Source: Platycnemis pennipes
Lineage: Eukaryota; Arthropoda; Insecta; Odonata; Platycnemididae
Assembly: GCA_933228895.1 (NCBI GenBank)
Contig: OW121856.1
Coordinates: 20,601,805 to 20,665,804 of the forward strand
Reading direction: 5' to 3'
Length of the DNA: 64,000 nt
Shown: in pieces, positions 11,126-22,430 of the stretch
Position numbering within the stretch: position 1 is the stretch's first letter
How the letters are laid out: every line of letters starts with the position of its first letter
Made by a program: the position numbers and the translations under genes
The notes under the pieces: model-generated
Seen by the model: the letters and a program-made list of their open reading frames with translations, nothing else
Told to the model about the DNA's origin: nothing
Database searches by the model: none

Positions 11126-13267
11126 ACACGCCCAGTTCACCAATACTGCACGAGCGGATTATGGATTTTCATCAACCTTTCCTCGCCCATTTTGTGTGCG
11201 GTTCGTGTAATAAATATTTTGTTCTTCCCGTCACGTGAAACATTCTGGTTTTATCTTCTGCTTCTTGCACACATTTCGATTGTTTTATTTTTAGTTCAGC
11301 GGCTAGTGGTAATGGACGTGGCTATACCCAGACAGCGTGAGCATAATTGCCGACGAATGCGTCATATGTGGCGTGGTAAAATTAAATTCGACAATGAGCG
11401 CATCTCGTAAACCTCCATCGAAGAGATTACGACAAATACATGGTTTTATGGCTTTATAGTAAACCCCATATGCTTTTATGGCTTTATGGTAAAAACGTTG
11501 ATAAGTGTTATTTTAAGTTTTTGCTCGTTTCCTTCTTTTAATTTATAAAAAATATAATTTAATGGTATTCGTTGAAAAAGTTCTTTTTTCTTCTCAAGAT
11601 AATCCACGAGCCTGCACTTAATGAGGCGAAGTGAACGTTACTTTTTTCCCTAAGGTCCCTTGGGTAGGAAGTGAAGATTCCTTAATACCTCCCTCATTAT
11701 GCGTGAAAATAGCCTTGGTTTTTTAGTTTTTCATTAAGCTAATGGGATGTCGACTAATGTTTGGAGGTGCCCGGCTTTTTTTTGCGTTCACGCATCTTTC
11801 CAAGGCCCAAGGATGCGTTGTCACTCCCCCCTAATGTTTAGATCTAGACTCAACAATATTTGCATTTAGTGCCGGTAGGTGCGCCGCCAAATAGAGCCGT
11901 GAATGCATTCTTTTTAAAGAAAGAGAATGCTCCTTACACTGACTCACCCACGATATCACGGTCTGCAATCCTAGCGTCCTCGCATTTCCCCACTATTGGG
12001 GTCTTCTTTCTAATTTTCAAGGCTTCTGTTCCAAGCTAGACAGCTAAAAGTGACCGGTGTTAATATGCTGCTCTCGCTAGGGCATTTATAGAGTGCTAGT
12101 TTACGAATAAATGGCCTCATCGAGGATTTTATCCTACACACTCAATACTTATGGACAGAAATGTCTTGTGGGACATGAATACGAATAAATTCGCATAATG
12201 TATTTTGAATTGATGCATCGTAATGTTATATATGCCAGTAATTATATATATTTAAGTATTCTGCTCTCAGTTTCAAGCTCATTAAACATCACGGAACTGT
12301 GGACACAATTAAATAATAGTTAATAGTTCAGTGTAAAGAAATACTTTAGCAGACTTTCTAGGGCCTACTAGAAAAAATGCATAAGTGTTCAAATGAAGAA
12401 TATACGGGAAATTTTCTGTTAATACGCCACATGCTTTTTAAAAAAATGGAATATTGTTTTATAATTTCTCTCTACAGCTCTTGAAGTCATGGAATTCATT
12501 ATTATTCACAATTGCCTGATAATTGATATGCCTGCTAAGTAATGAGATGCTTTCCTTAGATATTTATGGCTGATTTTATCACGGTGTTGATTCCATTTGT
12601 AACTAATCGCTCTTTCATTTTCTATTATTGACTTACTGAGGCAAAAAACTTGTCAATGCATGGCTATTGCTCTTCACGTGTCCGTGATTAATTTCGGGTA
12701 AAAGGAATGAACGACGTATTTTTCCGTTGATCCGAAACACTTGAAGAACTGCGATTAAAAAAGCCGACAGTTGAGCAAAACTCAATGATATCTCACGATA
12801 AATAAGGAAAGCAAAAGCATCGTTTCGGTAGTTTTGTCGATGGATTTGTGTCAGAGACTCAGAATGTGCTGAATTTCGGATAGGTTCTACTATCGCGACC
12901 GTGGATATGTCAGTACTTTATACTGCAAGATACAGCAATATAATTTGTACCAGTTCAACGATTCAGCATGTAATTCAACGCAGTAATGAGTCCTCATTAA
13001 AAACAGCTTGAAGTATAAGGGCACAAATCACGTTCTTATGCGAGGTCCTGGATCTCCGGGGCTTCCCTTAGCTTGGCCGCTGGCTCGCTGCCCTCGGGAC
13101 AGCGACAAATTACTTAAGCCTTCTCGACTGTGCCCGGGTGTCTTGACGTCTTATTTTCCTCTAAAAAAAGGCACATCTATCACCACTTAACTCGGCTTGT
13201 TTCATTTGGTGGAATTCAATCTATTTACCACATTTACAGCTCAGTGTACCTACGCGTTTTAATAGTG
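11126..13267. other. AT-rich stretch, no supported gene
   Basis: The only compositional feature is a short GC-rich patch at 13040-13140. No repeat or coding signal was recognised. Confidence 0.4.
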
Positions 13268-13590
13268 TAAGAAAAAGCTAAAATGTGTATCAGCAGTTTT
13301 ATTCACCCATCGTTAAATAGCTATTCTCTCTAGATTTTATAGTTTTATCTTTACAGCTGTACTAGCTAGACTAAGTTCTTCCCAACTCTTCCCAAATAAT
13401 AAGGATTTGATGTCATCGAGCTTCCTTTTAATGCTTTAATAGAGTAAAAAAACTTAAAAGTTGTATAAAAAGGTGTATATACCCATTTTTAAATATCTAT
13501 CCTCTTTAGATTTAATAGCGTTACTAGGTAGAAGAAGTTCTCCCCAACTCTTTATAACGAAGATTTGATATTATTGAGCTTCCTTTTGTC
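13268..13590. repeat. Degenerate direct duplication, two ~0.16-kb units
   Basis: The first unit (about 13268-13430) and second (about 13447-13590) share ordered blocks: an AAA-rich start, TATTCACCCAT/ATACCCATTTTTAAATA, TCTCTAGATTT/CTTTAGATTT, CCCAACTCTT and GAGCTTCCTTTT. The divergence shows an old tandem duplication. Confidence 0.6.
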
Positions 13591-14655
13591 GAGATATTCA
13601 CGAAGATTCTTCATGATATACTAAAAAAAGGCTTATTTTTCTGCTTTGGTGTTAATGATGAATTTCAAGTAATTTGATGGTGATTTACTCAATAATTTCA
13701 TTTTCAACTTCATCCGGAGCAACTAGGTTTCATGCTGACGGTATATATAGTGACCACATATTTGCGGTCATAGTATGTGCAAGTTAGTGAATTTTTCTTT
13801 CATTTTCTATTTCCCGTTTAAAAATCTTCTGCAAGTAGAAGACCTACTTTTCCTTGGCTCGTTCTAAAATGGACTTATGTGTCCTGGCCTGGCATGATAA
13901 ATGATTAAGAAAAATAATGTACAACTCTATTTTCTTATATAATGTGCTCGGGAAATAGTAGCGCATAGGTTCAAAGGTGTAATCTCATCACACATGGCAT
14001 CAGGTTCCCATTGCAACTATGTGAGGCATATTTCTGAGTTATTTTGCACTGAAATGTCAGTAATGTTTGCCGGTCAAATTTTTACCTAATTTTTCATTAA
14101 TAATTCACCTAGCACACCATGTTGGAAATATGTTGCTGTAATAGACAAGCTTTAACATGGATAAGAGCTAATAGATATTTTTTAAATTTTCTTGATAGAA
14201 TACTCATAAAAATGTTTATTTTTGACCTTTCTCCAAACTTGTATTTATTTGTGCATAAAATAATTTTAATTTTATGCTAATTTATTGATATAAACTTATA
14301 ATTATCCTCTCTACTCATTTCCGTAATTTTTCCCGCTCGCTTTCTTGAATCCGCTTGAATCATATTCTTCTCTGAGGAATGGGCATTCTAATGAATCTGA
14401 TAGTGGCTAAAATAGCAAGAACATCACCGTAGCAAAGAGCATAACTGTAGCATAGAAGTGATATCTTTGTTTTTAACTGTAGTAATTCTCTTATTCATGT
14501 TATACTCTTTCAAAATGAAAGACTCAAACCTTGGTTAAACTTACGGTCGCGTGTTCTAGATAGATGGTGCGATAAATTTATTCCACGGTCGCTAGATATC
14601 TAATGACAGTAAATAAACGTTTCCTGTTTTTTTGATGAAGGGACATTATTTCTAT
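13591..14655. other. AT-rich stretch, no supported gene
   Basis: No gene, repeat or structured element was recognised. Confidence 0.4.
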
Positions 14656-15737
14656 TCATATTGTTGTCCGTATTTGGCCTGCTGTAGACGAAGGAAAACA
14701 ATTGATTTGTGAGCTAGCGTTTCTCCTCAAAACGTATTCTTTCTTTCGCCTTTGACCTCCTTCCTTCTGAGCAGGTGCCACTTGTCTTCTCTCTAACTGT
14801 GCTTGCCCTGGAACCACTGAAGTTTGCAAATCATCTCCTGAAACATTTTCATTTAAGATATTTTCTGGGTTGATGCCACATTTTTCCATATCTCTTCTTG
14901 TTTATTCAACCCATTTTGAGGTCTTCCTTAGTGATGGTGATGTAGTTAAAGGTTTTCTTTTCCATTCTGCATTCTGTATTCTCTTGAATATCCTGTCAGC
15001 AATTTTTTCCACCAGTTTGTACATTTCTTCATTTTTTCCCTTCTTCCATATACCATCCAAGTACTGGAATTGATTATGAGAAACGTAAAGATTAAAATCC
15101 TTTTCTTTATTTTCATGTTTTTTAAAACTTCAACTTTTGCAGGCTCCACTATGTGGAATTACGGCATGATGGGAGAAATAATTCACTTTGTACTTCTTCC
15201 ACAAATTTATTTTAACCCAACCGGTGTCGACGTTGGCACGTCATGACGTGCTAACGTCGAAACCGGTTGGCTTAAAATAAATTCGTGGAATAAGCACAAA
15301 CTGAATTATTTCTCCCATCATTCCCTGTTTTTATTTACTGTGTTTTTATTTACGATTTTGAATCCGTAATTTTTGAGACAAAATTATAATAAAATAATTC
15401 AGTAGGTACTCCTGTATCAACCTTAGTTATTTTGCTAATAATTGTTTTATCGAGGGCAGAATATAGACCTGCTTGCTGTAAACTTTAAATTTGCATGATA
15501 GTATATTACAATCTTTTATTGTTACCCGAGGATCTTCCTCAAGACTCTTCTGTCCTTCTTTTCTATATACTTTATTCCCCGATTGTTGCTCAATCTCAGG
15601 CATTCTAAGCGTGACAGAATTTCTGGTTTTAAATGACTGTGGCTGACTGTGTGAAGTGAGGTATTCGCGTTGTAAGGGATCACTTTCTTCTTAGATCCAT
15701 TCTGTGCTTTTTTGATAGTGTCTTTTTTCTGGCTCGT
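14656..15737 (-). pseudogene. LINE ORF2 C-terminal relic, interrupted by a palindromic insert
   Basis: Minus-strand translation in shifting frames gives, from 15737 downward, KKVIPYN, then KPEILSRLECL, then KKDRRVLRKILG. After an interruption it gives YLDGIWKKGKNEEMYKL, then RDMEKCGINPENI near 14880. These blocks match in order the post-RT region of arthropod endonuclease/RT LINEs as I know the family (typically ...ECL..., E-K-K-x-R-x-I-L-R-K-I-L-G, N-E-E-x-Y). Non-coding DNA of about 430 bp, including the palindrome at 15166-15321, separates the two halves. Several frameshifts and stops make it dead. The precise clade cannot be told. Confidence 0.55.
15166..15321. mobile_element. 156-bp palindromic fold-back element
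   Basis: Arms of about 78 bp run from ATGATGGGAGAAATAATTCA to its inverse, meeting at ACGTCA|TGACGT. Mismatches are few. The right arm contains CGTCGAAACCGGTTGG. No coding capacity. It lies inside a LINE relic, so it was inserted after that LINE. The target duplication is not clear. Confidence 0.75.
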
Positions 15738-16769
15738 TCTTTTTTTGCTCCATTATAAAGCTCATCGGCTTGGATATATACAATGGGATATTGAAAGAAT
15801 TTTTTATTAATTTTTCAAACCTTGCATTAAATGAGAGTGAATATATATTGTGTTCATATTTCATATATTCCGTTCTTCAAAGAGGATCCCGAGATACCAC
15901 CAGATATAGTTTGGATTTTATTTATCGTGTACTGGCAATATGAAATCCTTGCTACTGCAGAGTCTTTCTTTGGACCCATACTAATTCCATCTTGCTTCTT
16001 CTTTTAAATATTTCTCCTATGCTCTCTGTACTATTCCTAGGACAGTATTCAACATAATGTGTGAGAGCCTGTTTCCCCGTCTGACTTGTCATCCCCATCG
16101 AAATTTGATTTGGAGACTGATTCCGTTACTGTGTGCATAATGATGACCTTCGTTTTTCCATCAATACTAACTTCTTCCGACACATTAAAGCGGCTCAAAT
16201 AAATCATGTGATTTTTTAACTCAGTGAAATAACATTTTCTTTTTCGTAATGTTTCATTTTTTCCGTATCTGATTCTAAACAATATTGGTGACATGTATTA
16301 TTGGCAATTTTTTTATTCTGTAAAAATTCTTTGATTATGCATCCCAAATTGGCGAGTGGAATTGTTATTTTTTTCAGATAACAGGGGTGAGATAAAGAGA
16401 GTGGGAGTGGGGATTGAATTATTTTATCGAAATGTAACAGGTATATTTTCTTCCCATTACGTCTGAGATCTTTGAAAATCTTTTCCCCTGCTTATTTTCT
16501 TTTCGCTATCTTTTAAATATCTAGTTTATTGATAAGAATACTGTAAATTTTTTATTGCTAGTGGAAAAAATGGTCCGCTACTAGGCTAGCAAAATATTCA
16601 TTAGTAGCGAAAACGTCAATATTTATTCGGTTTAACGAAAGATTCAAGACCAAGGCCAATGAATTACGCAGAAAATTACGCAGAAAACTCTTCTTTTTCT
16701 TCCCAGTGAGATCGTTATCGTATTATGTTCTGTTGTTGGACTTCCTGCTCTATTTAGGGGATAACCTAA
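15738..16769. other. AT-rich stretch with an unplaced relic frame
   Basis: A minus-strand frame of 81 codons at 16049-16294 has protein-like composition (K/R-rich start, acidic GDDKSDGE end) but matches no family I know. It lies directly upstream of the LINE relic on the same strand and could be an earlier part of it. Confidence 0.35.
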
Positions 16770-17260
16770 GTGTGTATATGCTTTTTACGTTTCTTTCTCC
16801 GTAACGTCAAATATCGCCCGGCCACTGCGACCATCAATCTCCGATTCTGTCCACGAGCGAGCGGCGAATCCATGTCCTCTGTCTCGTATTTCTTTAGCGA
16901 CTGTGGTGGTGGAAACATATCCCTCCTTGCCTCCTTGGGCCTCCGGTCACGTCCTCTCCTCTCGGGATGCGGAAAATCCTCTCTGGTGGAGGGACGCGAA
17001 TGTTTTGCCTCCCCGGCTGTGTTCTCCTGCGTTGAGGTCGAGCGGGGAGTCAGTGCGAGGGACGCCGACGGTGAAAGTGACGCCTGGCAGACGCCTGGCG
17101 GGGCGGAGGGGTGGGGGGTAGAAGGTGGAGGGGGAGTGGTGGGAGGAGAGAGGGGTGGTAAGTCCCAGGGAGCTCTGCCCGCCCCTCCAGGGATGTGGAT
17201 ACGCAATTAAGTCCCTGACGACATCGATCAGGGGAGGGGCGGCTGAAATTTATCTTCAAT
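16770..17260. other. GC-rich island with G-run cluster
   Basis: Frames of 146 codons are open on both strands, the usual sign of composition rather than coding. A G-rich run at 17098-17160 (GGGGCGGAGGGG, then TGGGGGG and further GGG blocks) has more than four G-tracts and is quadruplex-prone on the plus strand. Confidence 0.4.
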
Positions 17261-17536
17261 TAATTAATTCTTTCGACGGATCACAGGTAATTGATCACTT
17301 AAAGCTCCCGCATTTACACCCTTGCCGAAATCATTGGGAAGAAAGAGGAAAACGATGAAGCATAGGATGGCTTTGAGTGGATGTGCAACAGATATTTTAA
17401 GCTGCCCAGGGGCTATTTCACATAGCGTGGGTGACTGTGCGAAGAATAATTACAGAACTATTCCAGATCTTACATTACGAAGAATAATTAATTTGCACTT
17501 GAAAAAAAATTTTAACAAGCTTAGTACTATTTTTCT

Positions 17537-17657
17537 GAGTGACATGTCTTTACAATTTAAATGGCTGTGGCTGGCTATGTGAAGTGAGGTATTCCCGTTG
17601 TAAGGGATTACTTTCTTCTTAGATCTATTCTGTGCTTTTTTGCTAGTGTCTTTTTAC
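17537..17657 (-). pseudogene. Second copy of the LINE relic segment
   Basis: About 120 bp matches 15607-15728 closely: GTGAAGTGAGGTATTC, TTGTAAGGGAT, CTTTCTTCTTAGATC. The minus-strand reading is again KKVIPYN with the following residues. It is a short, 5'- and 3'-truncated LINE piece 1.93 kb from the larger copy, on the same strand. Confidence 0.65.
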
Positions 17658-18104
17658 AAAACAATTGTAATTAATAAAACAAAAATGCAAACACCTGAGG
17701 TGATTTTGTGTATTCTGATAATGTCATTTTAATATCAGTACATCAAAGAATCCACGTGAAGTCTACATAAAAAGTCGTGTAACATATGTTTATGCCGCTG
17801 TGTATGTTTATAGTAATAAATGTGAGGATTCCTTACCGAAAAAAATAACATAAACATCAGAAATTTGGAAAATAAGGTTTTTTGTCTCACAGATAAAGCA
17901 ATGTGGAATAGTGTTTAAATATTGTGAGAGCATTGATTTAGAAAGTATTAGTGCTGTACTTTCAGATTCAAAAAGAATTGTTTTGTGATTTTTACGGGTT
18001 TTGGAGATAATGTCGGTGTAATAGTTGTGCTCAATTCCCACAGGCAATGGCCCTTCAAAATTGCCTTCTATATCTTACGCGACAACAGTGAATTTAAAAT
18101 TACT

Positions 18105-18143
18105 TTAGCATCAAATACACTTAATAAGTGTATTTGATACTAA
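18105..18143. repeat. 18-bp stem hairpin
   Basis: TTAGCATCAAATACACTT is followed by a 3-base loop and its inverse with a single mismatch. Flanks do not extend the pairing. It could be the remnant of a small fold-back element; nothing shows that it is transcribed. Confidence 0.6.
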
Positions 18144-18539
18144 GGTGTTCTAATTACATGTTTCACGTTTGTATATCATGTAAAATCAGTCTGCTGAAGG
18201 TTGTACAAAAATAGTTTAATCTGGTGACGTTTTTCAGGCGTTCACGTAATTCTTATCTGCCTGTGTTTCAGGGGCGAAATTTTGTCTGCGAAAACTGAGA
18301 ATGTCTAATGACTCACGGAGGCTCACCACTGTCAAACCGCCAATTTTCCTTTAAATCTATGATGGTGAAGCTAGGTCCATTTGTTGATGTAAAATAGAAT
18401 TACCCTGTAAGTTATTGTTTATGGTGGGCTCACACACTGGTAGCAATATTGTAACATTAAGGTACATTGCTTTTTCATTGGATACTGGCGATCCAAGGTG
18501 GTACTAATGACAAATCAATGTTTTAAATAGCGTATAAAT

Positions 18540-18770
18540 GAATATGAACACCAAACACTTAGGTAGTCCAAGTTAGACCAAGGTCCAGAGAGCGAATGGA
18601 CAGCTGATAGAGAACATGAGTGGGTAGTGCCCCCGTTGCGACTTAAAGATGATTTTCCATAGTCGCTAGTACTCAATAAATGTACGCATGTTGCGGAAAT
18701 GATGAACGCGGCATGGAAGGACCTTGACGTAGGCATTAAAATAGGAAGGGATAGATTTGCGGGATACTAA
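18540..18770 (+). pseudogene. Possible decayed coding segment, family unknown
   Basis: One plus frame reads 76 codons with only two TAG interruptions (18564, 18660) before TAA at 18768. Its composition is protein-like and includes PESEWTADREHEWVVPPL and MNAAWKDLDVGIKIGRDRF. I do not recognise it. The complementary strand is also open over much of it, so chance cannot be excluded. Confidence 0.2.
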
Positions 18771-19349
18771 GCGTTTGTCGTTCATGAGTGATAGGTTACT
18801 AAGTCAGTGAGACGCCTTGAAAATCCGAAGATAGACATTTCTGAGGCAAATTATATCATGAAAAAGAAAAAAATGACAAAATTAGCGTAGATAAGTTAAA
18901 GATATTCGTTTCTTTTGATTAGAGCGTCGATTAGAATAGATGAAAAAGTTACGTTGCTTTAGCAACATTTTGGACGAGGTTAGATTAGCTTTATTGAGGT
19001 GTTCAGAAGAAGGAGGCACAAAACGACACCGTCTTTGCTAGCCAAACAAAAATCCTTGTTCAAGTCTCTTGAGCGATTATGAGAAAAGAAGCTAGATCGA
19101 ATGAAGGACGTGATGCGTAATGTAGTGTAGATAGAAGAACTTGATTCTAGGAAGAAAATGTGGGAGTAAATTGCATGCTCTTTATGAGGATAGAAAGATA
19201 TACGATTTGCAGAGAGGTGGGTAAATGGCGAAGCTCGTTGAGTGAGGAAAAAGCGATTTCTGCGAAAATGTAGATGAGGCAGTGTGGGTGAATGTTGGGT
19301 ACAAGCAATCAGGAGAAAACTCATGCTCCTTACTCCTATACCTACTCCT

Positions 19350-19922
19350 CTACTAATATCAGGAGTGATTCTTCACCTGCCATTTTTCCGTCACACACGG
19401 AGCACAGCTAATCCCGCGGCTGCCTTTATTTCATATCGTAAAGTGAGTGCACTTAAATATGAATCCCTGGTTGAATTACAATTTGTGATAATGGTAGGAA
19501 CTCTTTATCGTATATCTAAGAATAGTTTATGGGAAATTCTCTACTAATATCAGGAGTGATTCTTCGCCTGCCATTTTTCCGTCGCACATACAGCATAGCT
19601 AATCCCGCGGCTGCCTTCATTTCATATCGTAAAGTGAGTGCACTTAAATAAGAATCCCTGGTTGAATTACAATTTGTGATAATGGTAGGAACTCTTTATC
19701 GTATATCTAAGAATAGTTTATGGGAAATTCTCTACTAATATCAGGAGTGATTCTTCGCCTGCCATTTTTCCGTCGCACATACAGCATAGCTAATCCCGCG
19801 GCTGCCTTCATTTCATATCGTAAAGTGAGTGCACTTAAATAAGAATCCCTGGTTGAATTACAATTTGTGATAATGGTAGGAACTATTTATCGTATATCTA
19901 AGAATAGTTTTTGGGAAATTCT
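19350..19922. repeat. Tandem array, 3 x 191 bp
   Basis: Three exact-length units start at 19350, 19541 and 19732, each beginning CTACTAATATCAGGAGTG and ending TTATGGGAAATT or TTTTGGGAAATT. Units 2 and 3 are almost identical, while unit 1 differs at several sites, so the third copy arose last. The final ~65 bp of the unit recurs alone at 21278-21352. Short open frames inside are side effects. Confidence 0.9.
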
Positions 19923-20829
19923 CATCCTTCAATTGAAACGAAATATGATAATATTAATTAGTTATAGGTATGATGTTGTCTTGGTTTTTTTCTTATTTAA
20001 TTTGATTTTCGGTAAATTGTGTCGGAGGGAATGGTACCATAAGATATCTTTTTGCTCCAGTATAAGTTTTGCAAACTTCAAGTTGTGTCTTCTGAAAAAT
20101 TATTATTACGTTTGGGAAATCGTTTCATAGTCGTGTGTATATTCTTTTTAGGACTTCTTTTTTGCTTTTAGCAATATTGTCATTTTACAATATAGCTGAA
20201 AATATTTGGAGCTTTCTAGCTATTAATATGCAAAATTTATACCTCAATGACACTTTTATTATAATCTGATATCTTTCATATCCTTGGTATTTCATTGATG
20301 ATATATACACTACAAATGAGTTCATTTACCTATTGCTAAAAAGGACACAAAAACCTGGGCTAGTTATAAAAACATGGCATTTTTTTCAAAGAAAATCTCA
20401 TTATCTGATTCAAAAGTTCGGCAAACAAACCGTTTTAGATCCGATTCCCTATCATATAAATATAAAAAATATTTCTCTGCATCGTTTGACGGGTAATTAC
20501 AGCGAATTACCCGTCAGAAATTATAAGTATGAGTTGATAATGATTTTTTTGGGTTTTTTCATCGTCGAATTGGTGCTTAAAATGGTTCTCTCACTTAGAT
20601 TTATCGCTGCGAAGCCTTTTGTTATTCTGCCCTCGACATTATAGCTTTTCAATACATTGCCATTGATTAAACCCTTCAAAATTGAGTTATAATTACCGAA
20701 GTTAATCTACATTGATCTATTAATGGTAATTTGCGTGGATCAAAAGCCTCGTTCGCAATACAAAGGAACGTTGAAATCACATGCATTATTTCCCAGTTGT
20801 CATTTTAGGAATCTAGCATGCGAGCAGAG
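19923..20829. other. AT-rich stretch with one perfect hairpin
   Basis: No gene recognised; a 103-codon frame at 20333-20644 has no motifs. The hairpin at 20487-20516 is listed separately. Confidence 0.4.
20487..20516. repeat. Perfect 12-bp hairpin, 6-base loop
   Basis: TGACGGGTAATT, loop ACAGCG, AATTACCCGTCA. Much more GC-rich than its surroundings. Confidence 0.7.
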
Positions 20830-21245
20830 ATAAAATCAGAGTCCCGCTGAGTGTATTGCCCGGAGTATTTAGAAAAGTGCATGGATTTGCAGGCCGGGAG
20901 TCGAGAGCGCATCCATCACGTCTTCTGTTGTGATCATGTCCTTCCACTGTCGGAGACGCCAGCGGGAGTCAACTGCGTGCGCATCTAATCACGCCTGCGC
21001 CTCCGCGAACACCGAATGAATCGCCATTTCCGGGCAACGCCGCTTCGCGGTCATTGCCGTCGTCATCATCCTCCCACACATCTAAGCTCCTTTTCCTAGC
21101 GGATGAGGATGGGAGATGATGAGTCTCTTTCTCAGTAAGGCTGGCGAATCCCGAAACCCGCGGCATAACACCGCAGGATACTCAATGCAATGCGACGGAT
21201 CAAGCCTTGTCTCCGCATTTAGCGATCTTCTGAGATAAGATTGAG
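20830..21245. other. GC-rich island
   Basis: CpG-rich block (for example CGGAGACGCCAGCGGG, CATTGCCGTCGTCATC) without a convincing frame. Function unknown. Confidence 0.35.
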
Positions 21246-21277
21246 CGATATCGCGCAATGCCCACTCCAGAATGTAT

Positions 21278-21352
21278 GTATTTGTGATGATGGTAGAAAC
21301 TATTTGTCGTATATTCAAGAATATTTTTTGGGAAATTCTCATCTTTCAAATA
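21278..21352 (+). repeat. Dispersed copy of the 191-bp unit's end
   Basis: TTTGTGATGATGGTAGAAAC, then TATTTGTCGTAT, then TTTTTTGGGAAATTCTCATC parallels 19862-19930, including sequence beyond the array edge (CTCATCCTTCAA). The shared piece is therefore a dispersed repeat that existed before the array formed. Confidence 0.7.
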
Positions 21353-21489
21353 ATGTCAATTCAGGGTCGATATATGCTCGAGATCATTGCTTCTACGAGA
21401 TGGGTCTTCGCAAACATTTCGACTAAATTTGGTGACGCCCACTTGCTCCCATTATACAAATCACAACTTGAGGATTGAATTTCTGTAGC

Positions 21490-21770
21490 TGTTGTATTGA
21501 CCTTCCATCCCGAGGGGTCGAGTTTGAATCCCAGTCAACGCGGATTTTTCATTGGTGTACCGGCGCTGTCCCTGCTTGAGTGCCTTTCGGAGAGCAATTG
21601 AGTTCAGTACTCCGTCCGTCGGATGGGACGTTAAGCCGTGGTCCCCTTGGCGCCTGTCGTTAAGAGTAGGCTAATGCCGATGCCGGATTTATCCCGAAAA
21701 ACTCTTGCCATTACCCAATTACCCACCTATCTTAAAATGGCGCTTATCAAATAAATAAATTATAACTTAT
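21490..21770 (+). repeat. tRNA-type SINE, copy 3 (best preserved)
   Basis: A B-box-like GGGTCGAGTTTGAATCCC is followed by the family core CAGTACTCCGTCCGTCGG and ATGGGACGTTAAGCCGTGG, then CCCTTGGCGCCTGTCG, AATGCCGATGCCGG and an (AAATAAAT)-type tail. Confidence 0.75.
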
Positions 21771-21799
21771 TAAATAAATAAACAAAGAGTAAAGGTTAG

Positions 21800-22430
21800 G
21801 GAAATGGACTACCGCGAGATATACAAGGGGGAAAAGACTGAGAAACGCTGCGTTTCTTTAGTTAATTGACGGCGGTTGCTCCCGTTTTTCCCAGAGTCGG
21901 GCGGGTTTGAGTATCCTACAAGCTTCTACACACGCACGCCGTAACGGAAAGGGTGGATGCAGACACTGCAGGGATTGTGGAAAAAAATCGTGTTGAGCTG
22001 CGCCGCGACGTGGCCCGGTGGGGTTTGGTGTTTGTCGCCTTCTCCCCGAAGGAGGGAGTTCTTCGCAATCGTAGGGAAGAGGGGGGGTAGGGGTGTTCTG
22101 GGACCTCTTCGGGGAAGGCCGGGGTGGAGATTATCAGACGCAAGTGGACGAGGCTTTTAGGTGCGGAAGCCATTAGATGCACCGAATGTCCGCAGGAGGA
22201 GGGAAAGAGTGGGCGGGCCGGAATTGAGTAATGATGGGCGCATTGGGGAGGAGCGAGGAAAGTAATTGGGTCCCAGGTGAACGATTCCTGATTGCACTCG
22301 AAGATTGCAGGTGGCATCAAGTGAAGGTTGAAGTATGGATGCTGGCTTTAAGCTGGTCAATATTGGGAGTCGGATTGGCGTGGCTTTAGCGCCGGGGGCT
22401 TAGTAAGACGTGGCCGGTGAGCGTTTTCCA
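21800..22430. other. GC-rich island
   Basis: G-rich plus strand around 22080-22220 (GAGGGGGGGTAGGGG). Frames are open on both strands (134 codons minus, 67 plus), with no domain and no splice logic that I can defend. Confidence 0.35.

Larger units (their letters stand above)
17658..19349. other. AT-rich stretch with one hairpin and a possible relic frame
   Basis: Contains the hairpin at 18105-18143 and the relic frame at 18540-18770, listed separately. Nothing else was recognised. Confidence 0.4.

Noticed and set aside
10985..11410. 141-codon plus-strand frame
   Set aside because: Runs through a poly-C/poly-T tract; proline-rich nonsense sequence without motif.
15166..15321. Transcription terminator or inverted regulatory site
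   Set aside because: Too long and symmetrical; a fold-back element nested in a LINE is the simpler reading.
16770..17210. 146-codon open frames on both strands
   Set aside because: Stops are rare because of GC content; both strands open over the same span, no domain, low-complexity Gly/Pro-rich translation.
19350..19922. CRISPR array
   Set aside because: Contiguous 191-bp units without spacers, in animal DNA.
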